DNA of 5,148 bases from CAVZLD01 sp964522605 (GTDB taxonomy: Bacteria; Planctomycetota; Planctomycetia; Pirellulales; Pirellulaceae): positions 1-5,148 of the forward strand of contig CAZFWV010000449.1 of NCBI GenBank assembly GCA_964522605.1, read 5' to 3'. Shown here one piece after another: positions 1 to 5,148 of this stretch (positions are counted from its first letter, which is position 1; each line of letters starts with the position of its first letter). Both the position numbers and the translations under genes were made by a program. The notes under the pieces are model-generated. The model was given only the letters and a program-made list of their open reading frames with translations, searched no databases and was not told the origin of the DNA.

Positions 1-96
1 GCGGCGTCCCATCGGATAGCATCTGTCTCCGCCCCGTGCGAATTCGTACGCGATTCCCGCTGTAAAGCTCCGCAATTCCCACTCGCTAACTTCCAT
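1..96 (-). CDS. Possible N-terminal fragment of a divergent gene (weak)
   Basis: On the minus strand an ATG at 96-94 opens a frame that stays open for 32 codons to the window edge. The peptide starts MEVSEWELRSFTAGIAYEF and I recognise no family in it. Upstream of the ATG on that strand is an AAAGG, somewhat far away, so ribosome-binding support is poor. If real, it would be divergent from the pentapeptide gene and share the 97-223 interval as a promoter region. The + strand also has a frame open from base 1 to a TAG at 103-105, which could be the end of an upstream gene, so the choice is unresolved. With only 32 codons visible, chance is a serious alternative. Confidence 0.2.
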   Translation of the reverse strand, partial: MEVSEWELRSFTAGIAYEFARGGDRCYPMGRR

Positions 97-223
97 GTCT
101 CGTAGCCTTTGTGGGACAAAACCCTTCCGGATCTCGCATCTATTAGGGGACGGTCTGCTGTACCATCGTGCTGTTGAGTGAGCCTGCTCCGGCCCACGGC
201 CCCGTCAGAACGGGAGAAGTTTC
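97..223 (+). other. Leader region upstream of the pentapeptide gene
   Basis: Non-coding stretch that must carry the promoter of the gene starting at 224, unless that gene is co-transcribed from outside the window. I looked for paired -35/-10 elements and a sigma-54 -24/-12 motif. The only AT-rich hexamer resembling a -10 is TATTAG at 141-146, and nothing like TTGACA lies at the right distance upstream, so I call no promoter. Confidence 0.3.
212..216 (+). promoter_or_regulatory. Ribosome binding site of the pentapeptide gene
   Basis: GGGAG lies seven bases before the ATG at 224 and supports that start. The start is followed directly by a signal peptide, which agrees with it. Confidence 0.6.
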
Positions 224-1957
224 ATGTCGCTGCGAGCTCAGGTCTGTGTTTTGTTCTTCGCCTTGTTCGGTGCTATTTCAATCAGTCCCACCCGCGCCGA
301 CATCTACCGTTGGGATAACGGCCAGGTGATTCCCGGAACGGAGGGGATTGAGCTGGGGCCGGGGGTGGATTTGTCGTTCAGAGGGCTGAAATACGCAGAT
401 ATGAGTGGAAAAGACCTCTCGCTCGCGCAATTCACGTCATCGAACCTGATTCGCGCCAACTTCGGTCTAGCGAACTTGACCGAAGCCAATCTGTCTGGTG
501 CGAGCCTAAACGGCGCGAGTTTTTGGCTCGCTAATCTCATGAGTGCAAACTTGCAGGATGCCGAGATTACTGGTGCGGGCTTCGATTTTGTGACCCACAA
601 CGGATTTGTCAAAGAGCAGCTCTACTCGACAAAGAGCTACAAAGAAGGGAATCTACGGGGCATACGCCTCGGATGGAATAACCTAACAGATTGGGACTTC
701 AGTGGCCAAGATATTCGGAGTTCGGCATTCATCAGCACGACTGGTCTCCGTGCCGAACAGCTTTACTCGACAACCAGTTACCAGACAAAAAGTCTACAAG
801 GGCTCTGGCTCGCCGGAAACAACCTTAATGGCTGGGACTTTCATGAACAGGATCTGACAGGATCGCACTTTGAATTAGTCTTTCGAGCGGAAGCTACGGA
901 ATTAAGCAACGCCAATTTCTCTATGGCAAACCTCACGCATAGTAACTTCTGGGCAGCAACCTTGGTGGACGCTAATCTGGAATCTTCCAACTTAAGCGGA
1001 TCGTTTCTAGGCGGTTGTGATTTGGCGGGAGCGAATCTAAAAGGTGCCAATTTGACGAATGTCGATCTCGGGGCAGCAAGACTAGCTGGCGCCGACTTTT
1101 CTGAAGCGATCATAACGGGAGCAGACTTCGGTGAGACTACGTTTGGTGGTTTCACGCGGGAGCAGCTCTATTCCACGACGAACTACCAGATAAAGAACCT
1201 GCGTGCGACGTCCTTCTACAGAAACGACCTAACGGCTTGGGATTTTCGCAGGCAGGACCTGAGCACTGTCGATTTGTCCTATGCCACGTTGACGGATGCG
1301 GACCTGACCGGGGCAAACCTCAAGAATGCAAACTTGAGTCATTCCAAAGGGTTGTCGCAGGCGAAATTCGATCCAGCAACGCTTTACAATCAGTGGACGG
1401 TTTTTCCTGCAGGTTTTGATCCGCAGGTGGCGGGACTCACATTTGTGCAATCAGCAACCGGCGATCTTGATGCGAATGGCATTTACGACGTGGCTGATAT
1501 CGATATGCTGACCGTCCATACCTATGTAAGAAATTGGCTGCCGACCGCCATGTTTGATTTGAATAGCGACAATGCGGTCGATCAGTACGATCATCGCGCA
1601 TGGATAAAGGAACTCAAGCAGACGTGGTATGGTGACGCCAACCTTGACGGTGAGTTCAATGCGAGTGACATGACAGCGGCGCTGAATGCGGGCAAATATG
1701 AAAAGAGGGTACCGGATTTATGGATTTGGGAAGAAGCTAGAGGTGAACCAGCTTCCTGGTCCGAAGGCGACTGGAACGGTGACGGCGTCTTCGACACAGG
1801 TGACCTCGTGAAGGCACTTGAGGATGGTGGCTATGAGATGGGACCGCGGGAACCAGCAGCAGTGCCAGAACCCAGCGGCGTCCTGCTGCTGACGTTCGGT
1901 GCGTTGATGGCGGTCTTTCGTCGGCGCGGAACTCCGTCGCTAATGTCCAAATTTTGA
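224..1957 (+). CDS. Pentapeptide-repeat protein with dockerin-like calcium loops and PEP-CTERM sorting signal
   Basis: Exported 577-residue protein, probably at the cell envelope; no catalytic motif is visible and its binding partner is unknown. Residues 1-25 are a signal peptide with likely cleavage after the alanine of TRA. The mature protein begins with DIYRWDNGQVIPGTEGI. Pentapeptide repeats of the A(D/N)Lxx type occupy about 57-126, 212-308 and 340-385, and by family should form a right-handed quadrilateral beta-helix. They are interrupted by three copies of a 38-residue module (127-164, 174-211, 309-346). A linker containing YNQWTVFPAGFDP (388-400) leads to four dockerin/EF-hand-like loops starting at D414, D445, D471 and D516. 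VPEP starts at 547, followed by a hydrophobic segment and RRR. Nine residues follow the arginines, somewhat long for this signal. By family, an exosortase would cleave and anchor this tail. The start is supported by GGGAG at 212-216. A broken paralogue lies at 4565-5148. Confidence 0.93.
   Translation: MSLRAQVCVLFFALFGAISISPTRADIYRWDNGQVIPGTEGIELGPGVDLSFRGLKYADMSGKDLSLAQFTSSNLIRANFGLANLTEANLSGASLNGASFWLANLMSANLQDAEITGAGFDFVTHNGFVKEQLYSTKSYKEGNLRGIRLGWNNLTDWDFSGQDIRSSAFISTTGLRAEQLYSTTSYQTKSLQGLWLAGNNLNGWDFHEQDLTGSHFELVFRAEATELSNANFSMANLTHSNFWAATLVDANLESSNLSGSFLGGCDLAGANLKGANLTNVDLGAARLAGADFSEAIITGADFGETTFGGFTREQLYSTTNYQIKNLRATSFYRNDLTAWDFRRQDLSTVDLSYATLTDADLTGANLKNANLSHSKGLSQAKFDPATLYNQWTVFPAGFDPQVAGLTFVQSATGDLDANGIYDVADIDMLTVHTYVRNWLPTAMFDLNSDNAVDQYDHRAWIKELKQTWYGDANLDGEFNASDMTAALNAGKYEKRVPDLWIWEEARGEPASWSEGDWNGDGVFDTGDLVKALEDGGYEMGPREPAAVPEPSGVLLLTFGALMAVFRRRGTPSLMSKF
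602..715 (+). repeat. 38-residue EQLYST/WDF module, copy 1
   Basis: Encodes residues 127-164 of the first gene. It starts with GFVKEQLYST, passes through NNLTDWDF and ends with SGQDI. It aligns without gaps to the copies at 743-856 and 1148-1261. Conserved positions are EQLYST, a Y three residues later, an NL or SL, N-[ND]-L, WDF and QD. Confidence 0.85.
743..856 (+). repeat. 38-residue EQLYST/WDF module, copy 2
   Basis: Encodes residues 174-211. It starts with GLRAEQLYSTTSYQ and contains NNLNGWDF and EQDL. Only nine residues separate it from the end of copy 1, so copies 1 and 2 are nearly in tandem with a 47-residue period. Confidence 0.85.
1148..1261 (+). repeat. 38-residue EQLYST/WDF module, copy 3
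   Basis: Encodes residues 309-346. It starts with GFTREQLYSTTNYQ and contains NDLTAWDF and RQDL. It begins 135 residues after the start of copy 2, with a long pentapeptide block between. Confidence 0.85.
1756..1779 (+). repeat. 24-base direct repeat in calcium-loop module (copy in first gene)
   Basis: These 24 bases are identical to 5027-5050 in the broken paralogue. They encode the WSEGDWNG segment that opens the last calcium loop. The first differences are one base on either side (1755 C against 5026 G; 1780 T against 5051 C). The intact gene at 3385 has the same protein motif with several base changes. Confidence 0.85.
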
Positions 1958-2491
1958 ACCACGCCTCAGGGCATCGTTGGCAGGTACCGGTTTCTAACCG
2001 CGAGAAAACACGAACCGTTGTCTGGCGTTAATCTGGGGTAGGCTCTGGCCTTCTCGCCGAAGTTGTACGGATCAACACTCCGTGGAAAAGCCAACAGACC
2101 CTCGTTTTTTCGGCTCACAGGTCGTTTTTGGGCGGTTTGCAGTCACATCGCTTTGCAGGGCCGATGCCTCTACAGAGTGGTTGTATGGACGTCTCGACGC
2201 CGTCTTCTCCCGATTCTCATGACGCCTTGAGACAGTTCCCCGCGATTTCTCGCATGTAACTGGGATGGGCTGCGCCCCTACCGCGAGTGCGTACTGGCTG
2301 TCAGCCGATGAGTGGTTCCACTACGCAGATCGACCCCGCAGTAGTTCATGAACCGGCTCACTCGGTCGCGCGAAAACCCAGTCTCCTGATCCTGTCGCGG
2401 ACCTGTATGCCTGACGAAGGATTCCAGTGGAATTGTCACGCATACTTGCAGGTCCAGTTATCAAAACGATTCTTCGTAAGCGAGATTTGAC
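1958..2491. other. 534-base intergenic region without a convincing gene
   Basis: No frame here gives a protein I would defend. A 67-codon + frame (2287-2490) and a 69-codon minus frame (2321-2530) have no recognisable family; the second runs into the next gene. A weak hairpin, CGGTT/AACCG with a three-base loop at 1988-2000, lies 31 bases after the stop of the first gene but has no T-run after it. T-rich tracts at about 2104-2109 and 2123-2127 have no strong stem before them. No clear sigma-70 or sigma-54 promoter was found, although the promoter of the gene at 2492 probably lies here. I found no trace of calcium-loop or PEP-CTERM sequence that would mark a decayed paralogue. Confidence 0.5.
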
Positions 2492-3271
2492 ATGAGGATT
2501 ACCACGACGAACCAGACCATCCAACTGCATTCACGGCTGTCGCTCGCCATCTTCATCCTTGCAGCCACTTCGAGCTCTGCATTTTCTCAAGCCGCCAAGA
2601 TCGAATACGTCGTGCCTCAGTTCCTTCAATCCATCGAGGGCAATGTTGAAAACGTTGGGGGCAACACGTTTCCGAATGGCTGGCGCATTCAATTCATCTA
2701 TGCCGCAAGTGAATTCGACGAATTGCCCGAATCCCACCACGTGATCACCGAGATGCGATGGCGGCCCGATGCATCAGTTATCTCCCCGGTGACGTCAACG
2801 GATCTGTTTGAGATTCGATTATCCACGACCCAAAAGAGTCCGAATACAATCAGCGCCGTTTATGAAGAGAACATCGACAACCCACAGACTTTGGTTGTCT
2901 CTGGAGAAGTTACTCGTTCCACGACGGCTTCCGGGCCGGTCGGAGGTCCCAGGGTCTTTGACATGGTTTTTGGATTCCAGACTCCGTTTCTCTACAACCC
3001 TGCGGAGGGCAACCTTCTCGTTGATATCATCAGCCTTGGCCCAACCGCGGAAACAGACTGGTACCTTTCTCCTGATCTTCACAACGGAACGAATGGTCTA
3101 GCCGGCGGTGTAGGTGATCCAAACGGCTACACGAATCCGGTAGCTCCGAACGTCTTCCGAAATCAGATTACTCCCACGATGTTCGTCTTTGTTCCCGAGC
3201 CATCCGGTGCTGCTTTACTCTCGCTGGGGTTGCTGATTCTCTGCCGAGCAGCTCGCACGAGAAACCAGTAA
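2492..3271 (+). CDS. PEP-CTERM sorting-domain protein, predicted beta-rich surface protein
   Basis: A 259-residue exported protein without a known enzymatic motif. The signal peptide has its hydrophobic core at about 17-31, with cleavage near residues 32-34 (AFSQA). The body contains EGN (49-51), RWRPD (89-93), EIRLSTT (107-113) and FLYNPAEGNLLVDI (166-179). I recognise this pattern from a recurring, functionally unassigned group of PEP-CTERM proteins in planctomycetes and verrucomicrobia; that is recall, not a search. VPEP begins at 234, followed by a leucine-rich stretch and an arginine-containing tail. Unlike its neighbours it has no calcium loops. The ATG at 2492 is the first start after an in-frame TAA at 2477-2479. 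Its ribosome site is weak (GAG at 2482-2484). The next gene begins 113 bases downstream on the same strand, so co-transcription is possible but unproven. Confidence 0.9.
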   Translation: MRITTTNQTIQLHSRLSLAIFILAATSSSAFSQAAKIEYVVPQFLQSIEGNVENVGGNTFPNGWRIQFIYAASEFDELPESHHVITEMRWRPDASVISPVTSTDLFEIRLSTTQKSPNTISAVYEENIDNPQTLVVSGEVTRSTTASGPVGGPRVFDMVFGFQTPFLYNPAEGNLLVDIISLGPTAETDWYLSPDLHNGTNGLAGGVGDPNGYTNPVAPNVFRNQITPTMFVFVPEPSGAALLSLGLLILCRAARTRNQ

Positions 3272-3369
3272 TCTTGATAGACAGCGAAGAGTTCAGACAA
3301 AGGGGCTTCGATCTGCTGGATAAATCCTGGTCTACAGTCGCCGAAAATGATCGGATTTTGCAACTCAAA

Positions 3370-3376
3370 GGGAGGT
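3370..3376 (+). promoter_or_regulatory. Strong ribosome binding site of the lectin-like gene
   Basis: GGGAGGT lies eight bases before the ATG at 3385. It is the best Shine-Dalgarno match in the window and fixes the start. Confidence 0.75.
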
Positions 3377-3384
3377 AGCACGAG

Positions 3385-4500
3385 ATGACAATCCACGCAA
3401 CGGGAAGACGACTTCTGCACTCGTTCGTGCTTTGTGCAGTGGCAATAGCAATTTCCGCTTCGGCTCTCGCGGAGACCGTGGTCTTTGACGATTTCAGCGA
3501 CGGAAGCGCGACGGATGGTGAACCGGCGCGTTGGTCGATGGCGTTTGGGGGAACGCAAACTGTCGAGGATGGTAGCTTGGTTATCACGGCACTCTCGCCC
3601 ACATTTCCTGCGTCACGGCTCGTTACTCCGATCGCAAATTTCACAGACATTTCGGTTCGAACTCAAATGCGGCTCTTGGAAGGGGAGATGATTGGATTTG
3701 GTGTACGGTACAACCCCGATGGCGACGACCGAGGAACGTACGGTGGTTTCATCGACGGGGACATGGCGGTAATCGGTATCGGTGGCAACGCTGGTGAATT
3801 GTTCGCAGAAGCACCGATCGACCTCGATGTAAAGAATGAGGACGTAATGCTGCAATTCGATGTCTTTGGTGACAGCCTGGAACTCTGGGTCTGGCCTGTA
3901 GGAGCAGCTATGCCAGCAGCCCCAACGGCAACTGCTGTAAATGACGAAGAATTGGCAGGTCGGATGTTTGTCTGGGCGAGCCTTGGAAACAGTGTGGGTT
4001 CCGAGTCCAGTGCAGCCTTTCGGTTTATTCACGTCTCCACCACCCCAATCCGCGATACTGCTGTCGGCGACTTCAATGCCGATGGTCAACTGGATGTCGA
4101 GGATATCGACATGCTCACAACGGCGGCAGCTTCCAATCCTTTTGACCTGAAGTACGACCTCAATGATGATCAGATCGTCACTACGGGCGACGTCGAAATC
4201 TGGGTCAGGGATCTCCGCAAGACATGGGTCGGCGACGCCAATGTGGATGGAGAATTTAACACGAAGGATCTCGTCGATGTGCTCACCATCGGAAAATACG
4301 AAACGGGAGCATTCGCCGTTTGGTCAGAGGGAGACTGGGACGCTGACGGGAAATTCGGCACTTCCGATTTCGTGGCAGCGCTTATAGATGGCGGGTACGA
4401 CTTGGGGGAACGAAACGATGTGACTGCCGTGCCGGAGCCGGGAGCGTGGGTGCTGTGCTTGGTGGCGAGTGTTCTTTACTTGTGGGGTACGAGGCGGTGA
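3385..4500 (+). CDS. Lectin-like (LamG/jelly-roll type) protein with dockerin-like calcium loops and PEP-CTERM
   Basis: A 371-residue exported protein. The signal peptide is residues 1-29 with an ALA cleavage site. Residues 31-220 look like an all-beta carbohydrate-binding or laminin-G-like sandwich. It opens with VVFDDFSDG and a later DGEPARW, continues through VEDGSLVIT and FGVRYNPDGDDRG, and closes with FRFIHVS. Sugar binding is inferred from fold resemblance only. Four dockerin/EF-hand-like loops start at D229, D258, D284 and D317. Two are irregular: T266 and G325 replace the usual D or N at loop position nine. VPEP starts at 349 and is followed by a hydrophobic segment and a terminal RR. 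The calcium-loop block matches that of the 224-1957 gene in order and spacing (IDMLT after loop 1, TW-x-GDAN at loop 3, EGDW at loop 4). The N-terminal half is unrelated. The stop is 64 bases before the next start. Confidence 0.92.
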   Translation: MTIHATGRRLLHSFVLCAVAIAISASALAETVVFDDFSDGSATDGEPARWSMAFGGTQTVEDGSLVITALSPTFPASRLVTPIANFTDISVRTQMRLLEGEMIGFGVRYNPDGDDRGTYGGFIDGDMAVIGIGGNAGELFAEAPIDLDVKNEDVMLQFDVFGDSLELWVWPVGAAMPAAPTATAVNDEELAGRMFVWASLGNSVGSESSAAFRFIHVSTTPIRDTAVGDFNADGQLDVEDIDMLTTAAASNPFDLKYDLNDDQIVTTGDVEIWVRDLRKTWVGDANVDGEFNTKDLVDVLTIGKYETGAFAVWSEGDWDADGKFGTSDFVAALIDGGYDLGERNDVTAVPEPGAWVLCLVASVLYLWGTRR

Positions 4501-4513
4501 TCACATTGCGACC

Positions 4514-4539
4514 GCCCCACCGCTCAGCGACAATGGGGC
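4514..4539 (+). other. Short inverted repeat after the lectin-like gene
   Basis: GCCCCA (4514-4519) pairs with TGGGGC (4534-4539) across a 14-base loop, starting 13 bases after the stop at 4500. No T-run follows, so it is not a good intrinsic terminator. It lies within the short leader of the next gene and could equally be chance in GC-rich sequence. Confidence 0.2.
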
Positions 4540-4551
4540 AACACACCACCC

Positions 4552-4557
4552 AGGGAG
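4552..4557 (+). promoter_or_regulatory. Ribosome binding site of the broken pentapeptide paralogue
   Basis: AGGGAG ends seven bases before the ATG at 4565. It decides this start over the longer in-frame ATG at 4469, which would overlap the preceding gene and bury the signal peptide. Confidence 0.65.
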
Positions 4558-4564
4558 TCTCGCC

Positions 4565-4912
4565 ATGGTCGCACGCTGTGTTCGCCACGCTGCGTACGTC
4601 GTCGCCTTGATTCTCGTAGCGACATCCGCTACCCACGCCGCCATCTTCCGCTGGGACACAGGCGAGGTGATTCCGGGCACTTTAGGGATATGGCCGCGGC
4701 CAGGGGTGCAGCTGGTCAGTCAGCGTCACTGGGACCCGCTGGTTGGATACGTCGGCGATGGCCCATGGAACACGGATGACCAAAACCTCCGCTATGCGGA
4801 TTTCTCGGGACTCGACTTGTCCCGCTCCCGTTTTTCCCGGAGCTGGCTCGATAACGCGGATTTAAGTCAAGCCAACCTCGCGGGCGCGATCTTCGCTCAC
4901 TTGGTACGGTGA
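4565..4912 (+). CDS. Truncated pentapeptide-repeat protein, N-terminal part of a broken gene
   Basis: A 115-residue frame paralogous to the start of the 224-1957 gene. The signal peptide is residues 1-25 with a THA cleavage site. The mature end AIFRWDTGEVIPGTLGI lines up with DIYRWDNGQVIPGTEGI at exactly the same residue numbers. A 20-residue insertion relative to the paralogue (about 52-73, tryptophan-rich, with PLVGYVGDGPWNTDD) precedes the first pentapeptides, NLRYADFSGLDLS onward. The frame stops at TGA 4910-4912. That stop is the out-of-frame reading of the GGT GAT codons of a calcium loop that continues in another frame. If translated, the product would be exported but would lack calcium loops and sorting signal, so it would probably not be anchored. 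The start is chosen by AGGGAG at 4552-4557 and the signal peptide. I infer a pseudogene, though an expressed short protein is possible. Confidence 0.75.
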   Translation: MVARCVRHAAYVVALILVATSATHAAIFRWDTGEVIPGTLGIWPRPGVQLVSQRHWDPLVGYVGDGPWNTDDQNLRYADFSGLDLSRSRFSRSWLDNADLSQANLAGAIFAHLVR

Positions 4913-5148
4913 TGCGAACTTAGGCGGAGAATTTGATGCGGGTGATCTGGTGCAGGTTTTGGCGGTGGGCAAGTACGAAGCGAGTTGGGTGGATTGTCAG
5001 TGGGGCGAAATTCAAAACGGTGCCAGCTGGTCCGAAGGCGACTGGAACGGCGACGGTGTTTTCGACTCCAGTGACATGGTGACCGCGTTCGTCGATGGTG
5101 GGTACGAGAAGGGACCGAGAACGGATGGAGCAACTGTACCCGAACCGA
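4899..5148 (+). pseudogene. Out-of-frame calcium-loop and PEP-CTERM tail of the broken pentapeptide gene (runs off window)
   Basis: Starting with ACT TGG TAC GGT GAT, the frame offset by one base from the 4565 frame reads TWYGDANLGGEFDAGD. It continues to WSEGDWNGDGVFDSSD, then VDGGYEKGPR, and ends at VPEP on the last bases of the window. This is the same loop 3, loop 4 and sorting-signal order as in the intact genes at 224 and 3385. Loop 3 has G in place of the usual D at position five (DANLG against DANLD). The frame is open back to a TAA at 4863-4865, but contains no ATG, GTG or TTG before the homology begins, so it cannot easily be its own gene. Loops 1 and 2, the linker and most repeats are missing. 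The hydrophobic anchor is presumed beyond the window. Confidence 0.8.
5027..5050 (+). repeat. 24-base direct repeat in calcium-loop module (copy in broken paralogue)
   Basis: Identical over 24 bases to 1756-1779 in the first gene, encoding the start of the last calcium loop. It is long enough to hint at recent common descent or gene conversion between the two tails, although strong protein conservation explains part of it. Confidence 0.85.

Noticed and set aside
304..1155. Antisense open frames at 304-612 and 841-1155, rich in repeated KLAPxRLAP-like patterns
   Set aside because: They are the reverse-strand reading of the A(D/N)Lxx pentapeptide codons. The periodicity belongs to the real gene on the + strand, and neither frame has family resemblance or a ribosome site I could find.
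1497..1506. Ten-base palindrome ATATCGATAT that could be an operator
   Set aside because: It sits inside the coding region where it encodes the conserved DID of calcium loop 1. The related gene at 3385 has the same residues without the perfect palindrome.
1975..1995. Sigma-54-like element TTGGCAGG after the first gene
   Set aside because: The -24 half resembles the consensus but no GC-containing -12 half occurs at the required distance. It also lies about 500 bases before the next gene.
1988..2000. Hairpin CGGTT/AACCG as a terminator of the first gene
   Set aside because: The stem is only five base pairs with a three-base loop and no T-run follows, so it is too weak to call.
2185..2259. Small 24-codon frame starting at ATG 2185 in the intergenic gap
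   Set aside because: It has no good ribosome binding site, is very short and is not recognisable, so chance explains it.
3163..4089. Long minus-strand frames at 3163-3558, 3168-3650 and 3613-4089 (131 to 160 codons)
   Set aside because: They lie opposite the end of the 2492 gene and the well-supported 3385 gene. Their peptides are cysteine/serine/arginine-rich with no recognisable domain, as expected of shadow frames.
4899..4912. Programmed ribosomal frameshift joining the 4565 frame to the calcium-loop frame
   Set aside because: There is no slippery heptamer or obvious stimulatory structure at the join. A shift would still give a protein lacking most repeats and loops 1-2, so deletion is simpler.

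Overview
The window looks like part of a planctomycete chromosome, most likely from the Pirellulales or a Rhodopirellula-like marine lineage. I infer this from the proteins alone. All the convincing genes encode exported proteins. The three intact ones end in a PEP-CTERM (exosortase) sorting signal: VPEP, a hydrophobic stretch, then basic residues. Two of these, plus a broken third copy, carry a calcium-loop (dockerin-type) module just before that signal. This module, and the pentapeptide proteins that begin with an I-[YF]-R-W-D motif, recur widely in planctomycete genomes as I recall them; no database was searched.

Layout: all supported genes lie on the + strand. Positions 1-223 hold a leader, with a weak possibility of a divergent partial gene on the minus strand at 1-96. 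Positions 224-1957 encode a 577-residue pentapeptide-repeat PEP-CTERM protein. Positions 1958-2491 are a 534-base gap with no convincing gene. Positions 2492-3271 encode a 259-residue PEP-CTERM beta-sandwich-like protein without calcium loops. Positions 3385-4500 encode a 371-residue protein with a lectin-like N-terminal domain, four calcium loops and PEP-CTERM. From 4565 to the window end there is a broken paralogue of the first gene. Its N-terminal signal peptide, R-W-D motif and first pentapeptides are in one frame and stop at 4912. A clear calcium-loop/PEP-CTERM tail follows at once in a different frame and runs off the window.

The genes read as a local array of cell-surface or envelope proteins. 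They share a modular C-terminus (calcium loops plus sorting tag) joined to different N-terminal domains. No exosortase, glycosyltransferase, regulator or enzyme is present, so the sorting machinery must lie elsewhere. The most interesting observations are the out-of-frame, apparently deleted paralogue at 4565-5148, the 38-residue module interspersed three times among the pentapeptides of the first gene, and the evidence of C-terminal domain sharing between neighbours. I see no phage, transposase, CRISPR, tRNA or rRNA, and no defence system.
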